A DNA stretch of 64,000 nucleotides from Bradysia coprophila. Lineage: Eukaryota; Arthropoda; Insecta; Diptera; Sciaridae. Below are positions 49,086-59,285 of this stretch, in pieces (the stretch's first letter is position 1; every line of letters begins with the position of its first letter). A program made the translations under genes and the position numbers. Under the pieces are notes generated by a model. The model searched no databases. It was not told where the DNA came from and saw only the letters and a list, made by a program, of their open reading frames with translations. The stretch lies in assembly GCF_014529535.1 (NCBI RefSeq), contig NC_050735.1, forward strand, positions 4,971,739 to 5,035,738. The letters run 5' to 3'.

Positions 49086-52000
49086 ATGGCTTTGGTGCTA
49101 AAATCAATTTACCATATCTTGAACGATATCAAAGGAGGTGGTTGCATAAACACAACAAAAATTTAATTAATTTCATTGAAGGAAAATTTGATGTATTTTC
49201 TCGTAGATCCTCGAAATGATGAACACGGATTTATTGGCGTAGGATCACCATTCCCAGTGCTTGCTATAATAGCTTGCTATGTGTACTTTGTGAAGGTGTT
49301 GGGACCGAAGATTATGGCAAATCGTCAACCGTTCGATTTGACCAAAGTCATTTATGTCTACAACCTTTTTCAAGTTCTTTTCAATTTATATATTGGGACT
49401 GTGGTGAGTATTTTTGCAATAAGGCTTTAATTGGAAATTCACTTCCAACTAGTTGAAAAAAATAAATTTTGGACAAACTGATGGTAAAAGGAATGGAGAG
49501 TTGGGATAAGGGTGGAAATGCATAGATGTGAAGCATGTAGGAACTTTTGTTCTTCGTTTTTTCTTATAAAAAATACCCGCTCACCTCTAGTACAAAACAC
49601 AATGTAAATTTTGAATTGATGATATCGACAAATTATGTTGCGGTTTCCATTGTCATTCGATTTTTACCACAGGTTTAACAATATGGAAAACAACACAATT
49701 GTCGACATTTTAAAATACAGTGCACATTTCCAGCCTAAAATTTTGCAGAGACGATGAATACTGGCGGGAATTTGAAAATTTCAGAGTTTTATAAGCCCAA
49801 AAATACAGAAGCAATGTTGAATTGTTGCGAATAGAGATGCTGCGTTTTCCATAAATTATAATCCGATAATCAGCATAATTGCTCGTCTGTTTTCTTGCTT
49901 TATTGAATGTAAGGAGTTTCAAATTCGAGAACTCATTGTCGTGATATAAAATTCCACATTTTTACTGTTACCTAAATAGGCTACATGTAACTTGGAAAGA
50001 TATAACTTTTGATGAAAGTGCTTTCATTAGTACAAGTGGATACGGTATCTGTGGAAACTTGAACATCGCAATGGAACCATAAGTAGAACGTTATAGAACG
50101 TTATTTTGCTTATACGTAATGTCCTCAAATTCCTAGAAAATGAAAAGTTTTTGTCGAAGGCATACAAATTTCCAGTTATTCATTTTAATTGAAAAGTTCC
50201 AACTAAAACGATGGTATTACGAATAATATTGTTTTCATGCTTCGGGACGAAAATGAGGGCAATTTTTTCAAGAGTTTTCGGCCCTTTGAATGAAAACTCA
50301 CATGTTTCGGACGATAGATTTTAGGCACTTTTGCTTGTAAGCCTCACTCTGTTCGGCCTACAACTCGCGAAATTGCCTAAAACTAATCGTGCGAATCAGG
50401 TACACAAATGTCTATTATATGCTTCCTACTGCGGGACGAAAGAAAAAGATGTAAACCCACGAGCCGAAAGTGACAGAAAAATGTAAGCCAAAGGGGCGAA
50501 AGCGAAGCCCTTTCGAGCTTAGATTTTTAAACTTTCATCCCCAGTAGGTAGCATTTAAAACTCAAAACGTAACTCTTTCAGCCTCCTCAATCGATACGTG
50601 AATAACTATTTCATTTTTCGTACATGCAATAACTAAGCAGAGTGCAGAGAAATGATAAAAGTCGAGCTGAATAAAGTTTTCCAATCATTTAGTGTAAGCA
50701 TTTAAAAAAGCAGAAGTTTGGTGCACATATACCCTGAAAGGAATTCTCGTTGATTAATTTTTTTTTAGATTTTTATCTGGGCCATGTTACTTTTATGTTT
50801 AATCATTTATGCAACAAGTTACGAATTGGGATAGTTTTTGTCACTAGTCGAGAACAGATAGTGTGACAAAAACATCAATTATCGCCGCTTCTTGCATGCA
50901 TGCTTGTAATGCAATAATTTTTACTTTCCACAACTGACTTGTGAAAATAACTATTTCGTGTCGTACGAAACATTTTTGTTCAACCGCACCGATTGGCCAC
51001 AAGCAACACAAAGTCCAGAAATTGAATGCTCCTCATTGAGGAGTCCTCAACCAGCAAAAATCAAAAAAATTTAATTTGTTCTGCCATAAACTGTCATAAA
51101 TAAATATCGCACTCGATGTCATAAATAACCGTTAGCATTGATGAAAAAAACGGAAGTTTGGTGCACAAGTACATAATAATATCAGATAACAATAGCAGGT
51201 TTCATATCTGATATTTTTACTACAAAAGTTACCCAGAATTCTTGTCGTTTCACAAATTCTTGCGTACATCGTTTCTAGGGTTCCCATTCGTCCTCTTTTT
51301 AGAGGACATGTCCTCTTTTTTCATCTCGTTCTTCTTTTTTACAAAAATTCTAAGAACATCACTTTTTTGAATAAGACGTCGTCTTTGTCCTCTTTTTTTC
51401 AGCTCTTCTTCTTATTTAAGTAAATTTGATGCAGCTCAAACCTAAAGAACGAAAAATTTTCGCTGCGCGGATTTTCGCTCCGTAGCATTCCTTACCACCT
51501 CATTTTTTCATACATTAAAATAAAAGTTAGTCATTTTACAAGAACAGCGTAGCGTTGTGTGAGATACCAAAGATCACGCGAGGATAAGGTAAAACGAAGT
51601 CTGTATTCAGGTAATATGGAGTGGATGTAATCACTGAGAAGGAATCCAAAAGAATATCAGGAAGATTTCAATGCATATTGTACACAGATTTTTTTGTTTT
51701 TAGCATGAACTGGTGTAAATTACACAATAGTTGCACAAAGAGCATGTACAGTTGCTGTAATTCCGTGTCAGAAATTCACTTTTCGCCCTCTTTTTTGAAT
51801 GTCAAGGCGTCCTCTTTTTGTCCTCTTTTTTGATGCAATTTCATCACACGCAAAACTTTGTACTTTTCATAATATCTGAGTTGAGAAAAATCAGTTCAGT
51901 GAGCGAACTCGTTACTTTACGAAGTCTTTGTGCAGTGTCACTTGAGCCACTTTTATTTCATCCAAAAATGAGTGCGAGAAAAAATTTATCGCACCCAAAA

Positions 52001-54145
52001 TGAGTGTGAAAAAAGTTATTCCCGCCCAAAATACATCAGCCGGAAAACAGTTGCGATACATAAATCTGACGCCAATCGTACGAGACACATTTTACAAATT
52101 AAACTAAATGGTTTGTGGGAAAATAAATTTTAAATTTACTTTTTTTACTCAAAGAAGTCATAAATGAATGGAAGTTTAACAATATTGATGACAATTCACT
52201 GTCGCCGACATTTTTGAGACGGCGCTCATGTCTGGAGAGAAGTTCTCTAGTAAATGGCTACATTAGTTTCATGTTTTTCTCTGAGGTGATCAAAACGTTT
52301 TTCATGTGTTAAGTGGTAATCGATGTGATTAACCGTTCTTTTCAGCCAACCGAAAAACCTGAAGAATCCGTGATAACATTTAAAAAAAAAAACAAAAAAG
52401 AAAAGAAACAAGCAACACAAAGTGCAATGCTCCTCAACCAGCTGAACAACAATCAAGAAATAGTATTTTACATGACTAGGAATAAAAAGATGAAAAGTAG
52501 AGTTTTCGTGTGAACTTTGTTGATCCGAAGCGAAGCCGATGTCAATAAACAAATGAAAACGAGACTTTTCACTTTTTATCCGGAGTTATGTAATGGATTT
52601 TACATGCTAAGGGCGTCAAAAGAAGTGCTTGAAAAATGAAAAGTACGGTTTTCGACGCATGTGGCATGTAAATTGAATTTTTCTCACTAGAACTGTCATT
52701 CGACCAATCATAAAAAAAATGAGGCCGAGAATGATGTTTTTAGGTCGCGGTCGAATGTACACAGTGCCAAGAAAAACTGAAGTTTTTAGTACTATAATAC
52801 TTCGATTGTCAATGCTTACAAAATATATTACCATCAATGACATGCTAAACAATAAATTACTTATTCTATCACAACTGTTTTATTTCAGGGAATTTACAAT
52901 TCTTACTGGAATAGTGCGTTCAGTATAACATGTCAACCCATCGATTATACGATTAGGACACCACAAATGAATAAACTTATTTTTATAACTTATCTCTACT
53001 ATTCATCAAAATATGTCGATTTACTGGACACTGTAAGAACTGGATCATTATAAGAATAACTAAATGCAGAAATGGGACATGTCACATTAGCGAATCATGA
53101 GAACAATGAAAAAATTTTCGTTTCGGAGAGTCTGATAATGCTATAGAAGCTTTTATTAGTTTCAAGGAAAAAACATAGCAAAGACTGTTTGAAACGACGA
53201 AATTTAATTTTTCTTATACAGTCTTTGACAGTTCAAATGTCTCACTGTCAAATTTTTCTGAGAATTTCATTGTGTCATTGCGAATTCACAATGGCATTCT
53301 GTGAAAAAAATGACAGTGAGACATTTGAAATGTTAAAGCCTGTAATTCGCTAAAATTTCTTATCTGCATTTAGCTATTTGGTTAGAAATGTTTTACTTTC
53401 TCCTGTTAATTTTTCACAGATATTTTTCGTTCTGCGAAAGAAATTCAACCAAATAACCTTTTTGCATGTATATCACCATGCGGGCATGATTTTCGCCACT
53501 TATGTGTTTTGCAAGTATCTGGCAGGTATGGTCTTGGTAGAGAAATGATAACAGATGGCGCTGCGCCGGTCCAGCCGGATAGAATTTGTATGACGGAACT
53601 TTTCGATCAACTGGTAAAATGTCAAATTTACTTTGCGTTTATATGACATCCGTGGATCACAAATGCCAACAATAAGCCGGTGAGCCGATCAACGCCCTCT
53701 GTTATCATTTCTCTAAGTCTTGGTCGTTTGAATTGTATGTTGAAAGAATTTAAATTTAATGGAATTTATTTCGCTTTAATCAATCAGGAAGTCACGGAAC
53801 ACTGTTAGGAGTCGTAAATTCATTCGTTCATGTGTTTATGTACAGTTACTATTTTCTAACATCATTCAAACCTGAACTGAAGAATTCGTTGTGGTGGAAA
53901 AAGCACATAACACAAATTCAATTGGTCTGTTCTTTGTTATGAAACACTTTGATACACTTACTTAATGCTACTTTTCTTTGCAGTTGCAGTTTGCCATTCT
54001 TGTAATCCATTTCATCAATCCCATTTTCTTCTTTGAATGTGGTCATCCGAAATTTGTTGCTGTTATCGGTGTTACTCAGAACCTTTTTATGTTTCTACTG
54101 TTTTCGGATTTCTATTACAAAGCTTATGTGAAGAAACGAAACTAA
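49086..54145 (+). CDS. ELOVL-family very-long-chain fatty-acid elongase, six exons, 265 aa
   Basis: This ER-membrane condensing enzyme joins malonyl-CoA to a long acyl-CoA, the first step of elongation. Exons are 49086-49137, 49207-49403, 52889-53032, 53420-53525, 53788-53924 and 53984-54145, phases consistent, 265 residues. Visible motifs are DPR near the start, SPFPV, a first helix with LGPKIMANRQPF, KYVDLLDT, FFVLRKK and the catalytic histidine box HVYHH (H147, H150, H151). NSFVHVFMYSYYF and the late helices follow. The C-terminus KKRN fits the dilysine ER-retrieval signal. Length is typical. The first junction uses a GTGGTT donor and CGTAG acceptor and is the least certain. Intron 2 is 3.5 kb and full of repeats. 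Introns 3 and 4 each hold an inverted-repeat element. Chain-length preference cannot be read. Insect relatives make cuticular hydrocarbons or pheromone precursors. Confidence 0.93.
50235..50412. repeat. Foldback repeat, TTTTAGGCA/TGCCTAAAA family, copy in ELOVL intron 2
   Basis: CGGACGATAGATTTTAGGCA is mirrored by TGCCTAAAACTAATCGT after a GTTCGGCCTACAACTCGCG loop. It is a close relative of the copies at 11935-12110 and 13300-13435. Confidence 0.6.
50416..50557. repeat. Foldback repeat in ELOVL intron 2
   Basis: ATGCTTCCTACTGCGGGACG at the left pairs with CATCCCCAGTAGGTAGCAT at the right. The core contains several CGAAAG blocks. It is related in style to the CGAAAGTAAA element at 56561-57043. 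Confidence 0.6.
51289..51835. mobile_element. Possible non-autonomous hAT-like element in ELOVL intron 2
   Basis: The left part begins near TAGGGTTCCCATTCGTCCTC. Both edges are filled with repeated GTCCTCTTTTT phrases (51294-51400 and 51785-51832). Short subterminal repeats of this kind and a GGGTTCCCA end recall hAT elements. I see no transposase and no certain target duplication, so the class is tentative. Confidence 0.35.
52398..52469 (+). repeat. 72-base exact repeat, copy 1 (other copy at 56498)
   Basis: These 72 bases, from AAGAAAAGAAACAAGC to AAGAAATAGTATTTT, are identical to 56498-56569, 4.1 kb away. A looser relative occurs near 51001-51055. Confidence 0.9.
52498..52680 (-). repeat. 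Dispersed repeat, copy 2 (CGGCTTCG family)
   Basis: This is the reverse-orientation relative of 61210-61400. Shared pieces are AGTACGGTTTTCGACGCAT, the TTATGTAATGGATTTTACAT block and the CGAAGCGAAGCCGA block. It adjoins the 72-base repeat at 52398-52469. Confidence 0.6.
53057..53376. repeat. 320-base foldback element filling ELOVL intron 3
   Basis: Outer arms TAACTAAATGCAGA / TCTGCATTTAGCTA and inner arms CAAATGTCTCACTGTCAAAT / ATGACAGTGAGACATTTGAA mirror each other. It covers nearly all of the 387-base intron 53033-53419. Confidence 0.75.
53539..53716. mobile_element. 178-base MITE with 8-base target duplication in ELOVL intron 4
   Basis: Terminal repeats AGAGAAATGATAACAGATGG and its inverted copy ending near TTATCATTTCTCT differ by one base. 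The element is flanked on both sides by GTCTTGGT (53531-53538 and 53717-53724). An 8-base duplication is the hallmark of hAT-superfamily insertion. It has no coding capacity. The intact duplication implies a fairly recent insertion. Confidence 0.85.
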
Positions 54146-54230
54146 CGTCGACGATTTGTACGAGTATTAGCCAACTAATTCAATATAAAAATGAATTTTG
54201 AATTTGCATTTCCATTAATTTCAAGCCCTT

Positions 54231-54574
54231 TGCAAATTTGTAGCCTACATTTAGGCGAAAAAATATTCATTTTCCGATGATTTCTCTAAACTATTTTTTT
54301 AAAGTAAAACCCATCAAGGACGTAGAGATATGTTATTTTTAAAGGAGAAATTGGTTTGTGAGCCATAACTTAACCCACTTGGAGAAACCTGTGCCGATTA
54401 CATGAATTTACACAATCTGCAAGGGTTTCTCCAATTGGGATAAGTTATGACACATAAACCAATTTTTCCTTCAAAAGTCTCTACGTCCTTGATGGGTTTT
54501 ACTAAAAAAAATAGTTTAGAGAAATCATCAGAAAACGAATATTTTTTCGCCCAAATGTAGGCTACAAATTTGCA
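54231..54574. repeat. 344-base foldback, arms about 165 bases, just after ELOVL
   Basis: The left arm starts TGCAAATTTGTAGCCTACAT. The right arm ends ATGTAGGCTACAAATTTGCA. The match continues through TCTCTAAACTATTTTTTT, CCCATCAAGGACGTAGAGA and the CATAACTT...TTGGAGAAACC blocks, with roughly 85-90 percent identity. It begins 86 bases after the ELOVL stop and may lie in the 3' UTR. A lone terminal fragment is at about 59472-59504. Confidence 0.85.
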
Positions 54575-54649
54575 GAGTGTCCATTCCTGTTAAAGCTCAA
54601 GTTGCCTGTAATAACGAACCACCACAACAGCTGACTTGAACGGTGTTGA

Positions 54650-54754
54650 GGAATTTCGCGCCACGTCATTCACAATAACCCACAAAATAACATTTTCCTT
54701 ATACCAAATGTGTCATTTTGTCAATTTATTGTGAATGACGCGGCGCGAAATTCC
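54650..54754. repeat. 105-base hairpin element, arms 29 bases
   Basis: GGAATTTCGCGCCACGTCAT (left) and ATGACGCGGCGCGAAATTCC (right) continue to TCACAATAA/TTATTGTGA, with one mismatch. It is followed by repeated CGATAACATCGTTTTT-type mini-hairpins to 54830. Confidence 0.8.
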
Positions 54755-55312
54755 TAGCAGCCGTCATTATCGTTTTTTAGACGATAACATCGTTTTTCAG
54801 ACGATGTTATCGCCCAAAAAACGATTTTATTGTTCGTGACAATAATACATTAATCGTGTAGAAATGTCGCCTCTCCAGCATGAGCATTGGCTTTTTCATT
54901 ACAAGCCAGGGGTGCCAACTTGTATTTTGGTTGTTGGATGCGAGTAGTGAGCCACTAGTGTTCTTAGTCTAGAGAGTAATGTAAGGAAGAAAAAATTGGG
55001 TCTCTGAATAAAACTGCCCTCCCTCCCTCTGACATGAAGCTGCAAAGTATCTCTGGTGCGAGCTCTCTGATTTCTACAAAAAATCTAGGATCTAAGCAAT
55101 AGTAGATTTGAGCAAAAACATGATTCCTAGTGCTCTCTTAATCTAACAAAGTAAATAGCCCCACTTATTTCGTTCGTAATCTAGGCGTCCATACAAGTTC
55201 AACGAGCTATCACACGTCTCATAACGTTAAGATTTGGCCGAGATATTAAATTTCAAAATTTTCAGCTTAGAGATACTAGAATCGAATTGGATTTGAAATA
55301 AAAATTTTTGAT

Positions 55313-55387
55313 GTGCACGGGTTAGGCACGAACTCACAACCTTCAACTTGCCGGGCTGATGCTCTAACCAATTGAGCTACCGTGGAC
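55313..55387 (-). ncRNA. tRNA-like sequence, degenerate (pseudogene or SINE head)
   Basis: On the minus strand it folds as a cloverleaf. The acceptor strands GTCCACG and CGTGCAC have one mispair. The D arm is GCTCAATTGGTTAGAGC, the anticodon stem TCAGC/GTTGA holds loop CCGGCAA, and the T arm with TTCGTGC has one mispair. The anticodon position would read GGC (Ala), but U33 is C and both stems contain mismatches. A working tRNA is therefore unlikely. It is flanked by an inverted repeat (GAATTGGATTTGAAAT at 55283, ATTTCAAATCCAATTTC at 55395), so it appears to sit inside a small element. Confidence 0.6.
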
Positions 55388-55590
55388 ATTTTCATTTCAA
55401 ATCCAATTTCAAAACTTGAAAATTTGTATGAAAAAATTGATTTCCATACATTTTGAAATAGATTAATTTTACCAACCTTTGTCACTTTGTTACAACGAAA
55501 CTTTTGAATTGACCGGTGGATTTGGCTAAAAATTATGGGTATGACGTAATTCTAACAAACTGATTTGAAGGAATTTTCATAAAAGCTTAT

Positions 55591-55710
55591 ACAATCGCTA
55601 AATCGAACTGGGGTGCATACGTTATTTTGCACCAGCTGGTCACATACAATTCCAAATGGGACCAGCTGGTGCAAAATAACGTATGCACACCAGTTCAGTT
55701 TAGCGATTGT
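55591..55710. repeat. 120-base hairpin element, arms about 52 bases
   Basis: ACAATCGCTAAATCGAACTG through GCACCAGCTGGTC is mirrored by GACCAGCTGGTGCAAAATAA through TTTAGCGATTGT, with only a few mismatches. The loop is about 17 bases. This is one of the most perfect hairpins in the window. Confidence 0.85.
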
Positions 55711-55716
55711 AATTTC

Positions 55717-56030
55717 GGAGCTATGAGCGTTTTAAGCTATTGAACTATAGGACCCTGAACTCAGAAAATATGGCAGATAGAAAGTTCGTTTAAAAGACAA
55801 ATTTATAGAGTTTCAAATTTCAGTCGACACGTGTTTCAGTATTTTCACCAAAAATCTACCATTTTGGAGCTATGAGCGTTTTAAGTGCGAGATATGTCAG
55901 CCATAACTCGGAAAATATGGCAGATAGAAAGTTCGTTTAAAAGACAAAGTTATGCAGTCTCACATTCTAGTCGACACGTGTTTGATGGTTTTTCCCAAGA
56001 ATCAATCATTTGAAAGCTATGAGCGTTTTA
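55717..56030. repeat. Tandem duplication, unit about 146 bases
   Basis: GGAGCTATGAGCGTTTTAAG recurs near 55718 and 55865, with a third partial near 56010. GGCAGATAGAAAGTTCGTTT and GTCGACACGTGTTT recur at the same spacing. Two full units are about 85 percent alike. Confidence 0.8.
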
Positions 56031-56061
56031 AGTGCGTTAAATTTTTGAATTTCGACTAATT

Positions 56062-56166
56062 TTCTATTTTCGTCAAATTTTCGATTTTCGTCAAGTTTTT
56101 GATTTTCGTCAAATTTTCGATTTTCGTCAAATTTTTGAATTTAGTAAAATTTTCGATTTTCGTCAA
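56062..56166. repeat. Short tandem repeat, unit about 17 bases
   Basis: Variants of GATTTTCGTCAAATTTTC are repeated about six times. Confidence 0.75.
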
Positions 56167-56497
56167 ATGAAAGCTGGAAGGTTGAGATGAAAGAGAAAGT
56201 TATATAGTTTTGTGGTCTGCCACTTGTTGACCGAATTTTTTTTTCGTTAACATTTTCTTTCTAAAATTTTTCGGGTAAAATTTTTGTTGATCAAACTTTC
56301 GCGTGATTTCCTCATCAGCTGCCGCATTTGTGACGCATATATTTTTGTGTGTCGAATCTGTAGGCACCTACATCGATATCAGTTCTTTTGTAAGTGGATA
56401 ACCGGACTTGCGTCACACCTCCACTGTAAGTGGTTTTGGGCGATTTACTCACCTTGAAATATATTGGTAAGTTACGTAGTCACTTAACCTATATATT

Positions 56498-56569
56498 AAG
56501 AAAAGAAACAAGCAACACAAAGTGCAATGCTCCTCAACCAGCTGAACAACAATCAAGAAATAGTATTTT
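56498..56569 (+). repeat. 72-base exact repeat, copy 2 (other copy at 52398)
   Basis: Identical over 72 bases to 52398-52469. Its right end overlaps the start of the inverted repeat at 56561. Confidence 0.9.
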
Positions 56570-57043
56570 TATGCCAAATACTGCGAAAGTTTGTATTTTC
56601 GGTCCTCAAATGGTGACCGAAAGTAAAAAAATTCAGGCCTTGGGCCGAAAGTAAATGTCACTGTCATCATTTTACTTTCGCCCCGTGGGCTTGCGTATTT
56701 GCGGGCCGAAAGTAAATGTCACTGTCATCATTTTACTTTCGGTCCTCATATGTCTCGAAAACGCATGTTCACTTTATTGAAAGTACGCATTGAGTGTAGT
56801 GTTGTGTTGACGATAGCCAAATGTTTTGTGAGCAAGTGAATGTATGTTTACAGTAATTTCATTTGTTAAATTGTTTTTATTTTTATACCAGGGGGCTGCC
56901 GCCCCCTGGACCCCCGCGCTTTTCGGCATTTTGGTGTTTCTACAGCAAATTTTGTTGATAACTCAACAGTTTAATTAAAATTATGTTTTGTTTCGGACCG
57001 AAAATACAAATCTTCCGCAGTATTTGGCATAAAAAATAGTATG
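56561..57043. repeat. Composite foldback with CGAAAGTAAA motifs and a GC-rich hairpin
   Basis: Arms of about 45 bases: TATGCCAAATACTGCGAAAG... at the left and ...CCGCAGTATTTGGCATA at the right. Inside, a 39-base sequence occurs twice without change (56642-56680 and 56703-56741) and each copy is itself near-palindromic (CGAAAGTAAA...TTTACTTTCG). A perfect GC hairpin (CCAGGGGGC-TGCC-GCCCCCTGG) sits at 56888-56909. Further CGAAAGTAAA/TTTACTTTCG blocks run to about 57240. No coding frame is seen. Confidence 0.7.
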
Positions 57044-57976
57044 CATCACTCGGGGCAAAAGTTGCCTGCGGCGCGGGCTGCAAACTTCACACGTTTGAAT
57101 TTTTTTACTTTCGCCCCTTGTTATGCAAAATACTATTTTTTTATACCAACATCGAAAGTTGATACATATGCGGGGCGAAAGTAAAAAAATACATCCCGCA
57201 TTTTGAGGGGAGAAAGTATTAACTTTCGCCCCTTGTTTACAAATTTTGTCGACAAAATTTGTGGTAAGTATCAACTATGGGATCCTAAGTGAAGATCACT
57301 TTTAAGGAGTCTACAAAAAAAAAATTGGAAATGAAATGCCATGAAATATTGTTATACAGTATTAAAGATGAAATCAATTGCTTAACACAAAAATAAATTG
57401 TAAGCCTGTGTGAAAGCACATTTTTTTTTAAATCAATAAAAACCTCGAATTATCATAAAATAGCACGAGATTGATCATCATATCCAGAAATACAAGAAAT
57501 AACATTAAATTTGAATTAATCTGGAGCTGACGATATAATTATGATTTAATGTGAATGAGACACGATTACAACGAACAAAAGATACGTTTGTTCATATATC
57601 TCTAAATTGAATTGCTAACCACAAAAAACCTCGATAAAATGTTGTGACTTTTTCCTTTCCAACAAACCATAAATTAGCAACCTTGGTTCTTGGTGTTAAT
57701 GGTCTCCAATCGAAACGTATGTACGGAACACAATCAGCTGTTTAGTGAAGATAGTCAACGGATATTTTCATAAGATACAATGGACACCAATGACCTAATC
57801 AATGACACCAATATGTCATTGATGGACACCATCGACAAATTAATAAAAATGAAACACGTCGACTTGAAATTTGGGGTCGAATTCATGTTCTATATTTAAA
57901 ATTTCAAATTTATTCTCATATTTCAGCGTAAAAGATCACTTTTTTTCAGAGGATCGGGTCTCTTCTGATACTAACC

Positions 57977-58255
57977 TTAAGTCGTAGTCTCTAAGCGGCC
58001 GTAATTTGCATAAAAACGTTTTTGAAAAATTAAACATAAGTTTTTTGTGTAAATTACGGCATTAGGCTCACGACTAGAAGAATACCAGATCAGGGAAGCG
58101 TAATCAAGACGAGTTTTGACTCTGTAAAGACTCGTGAAACTTCTCATACATTTATAGACTCCACATAAATTCTCATCAAGAAAATCCAGCATAGAGAACG
58201 CATTGCCTACGGTTTCTCTCATATGCGACTTGAAGGTGGGCTTGGGATCGAGCAC
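57977..58255 (-). mobile_element. LINE fragment, C-terminal part of a reverse transcriptase
   Basis: On the minus strand the frame reads LDPKPTFKSHMRETVGNAFS-ML, then TSLYRVKTRLDYASLIW. This is the conserved region after the catalytic palm in jockey/CR1-type elements (usually LDPKLTFKxHI...LVRSKLEYASxIW). Nothing of the catalytic palm or the tail is recognisable. It is an old 5'- and 3'-truncated relic. Confidence 0.75.
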
Positions 58256-59140
58256 AACGGCAAAATCGATAATTTTGAAAAAACTTCATTAGGACAGAGA
58301 CGCAAATGGAAAACTCGCATAAAATAGACTCATCTATTTTATAGAAGAATTAAGCTTACACTTGCCAACGTTAAATCGTCAAAAAAGCCACAACTCCGGA
58401 CTCAAAACAAACATTGCCATCTTTCTGAAGGTCAACTTTTGAAAAGGGCACTCACAGCGTGGTAGACTATTACATAAGATATCCATGTAATCCTATCTGA
58501 CCTGCTACATTTTAAAGAATAACGTGACTATTGAAAAATTTACATAATATGAAGAACGTCGTTGTAATTCATACAAAATAGATAGTGTGAATGTATCAAT
58601 AAATGTCGTCGACCTGTATTTCGACAATTCAACCTTGAATTTCGGTTCAAATTGAGTCTACTTCACTGCCACGGTTAACGTCCTTCGTTAGAAACATTAG
58701 AAATTTAATCAAACCACAATTCGGCGTCATATCATATTCCGGTCGTACGCAAATATTCTAATGGGAATTGAACGAACGTTTGCCATTTACCTAATTAGTT
58801 CACCAAAATTTATTTTTATGTTTTTCGAAAATTGTTTACCGCAGACGAAACATAATATTATCAGCGATAAACACACCCAATAGACGCTAATTTCATCGGA
58901 CTAAATATCGTACACTTTGAACTCCAAATTTTTTGTCCGTCACCTGGAGCTGCTTTTGGTCAGCAGTAGTAGTAACAGTAAGTCTGTAATTTTCTTTTTT
59001 TTTAAAATATAATAGTTATTTGTTAACCTGAGGAAGAAAAAGTTGTAAATTTCATTTCGAAGGTGTTGTCACCCGAGAAAATGAAATTCTTATTTATTTC
59101 CCGATGTCATCAACACAACGTTTATCACGACAAAGGCAGG

Positions 59141-59285
59141 CTTCTGACGCGTGTGGAAATTGTGGGTATCCGCGGTATCCAGGATACCGGGAAATCTTCA
59201 GAAAAAACTCATTTATATGGGAAAGTACCGGGAAATCCGATTTGGATACCGGGAAGAAAACATTATTTCCACACGCGGCTTCTGA
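59141..59285. repeat. 145-base hairpin element with internal ATACCGGGAA repeats
   Basis: CTTCTGACGCGTGTGGAAAT is mirrored by ATTTCCACACGCGGCTTCTG. The inside repeats GGATACCGGGAAAT-like phrases at least three times. Short IRs with GAGAAAATGAA lie on both sides (about 59080 and 59310). Confidence 0.7.

Noticed and set aside
55313-55387. Functional tRNA-Ala gene
   Set aside because: C at position 33, mispairs in acceptor and T stems, and an enclosing inverted repeat argue for a relic.
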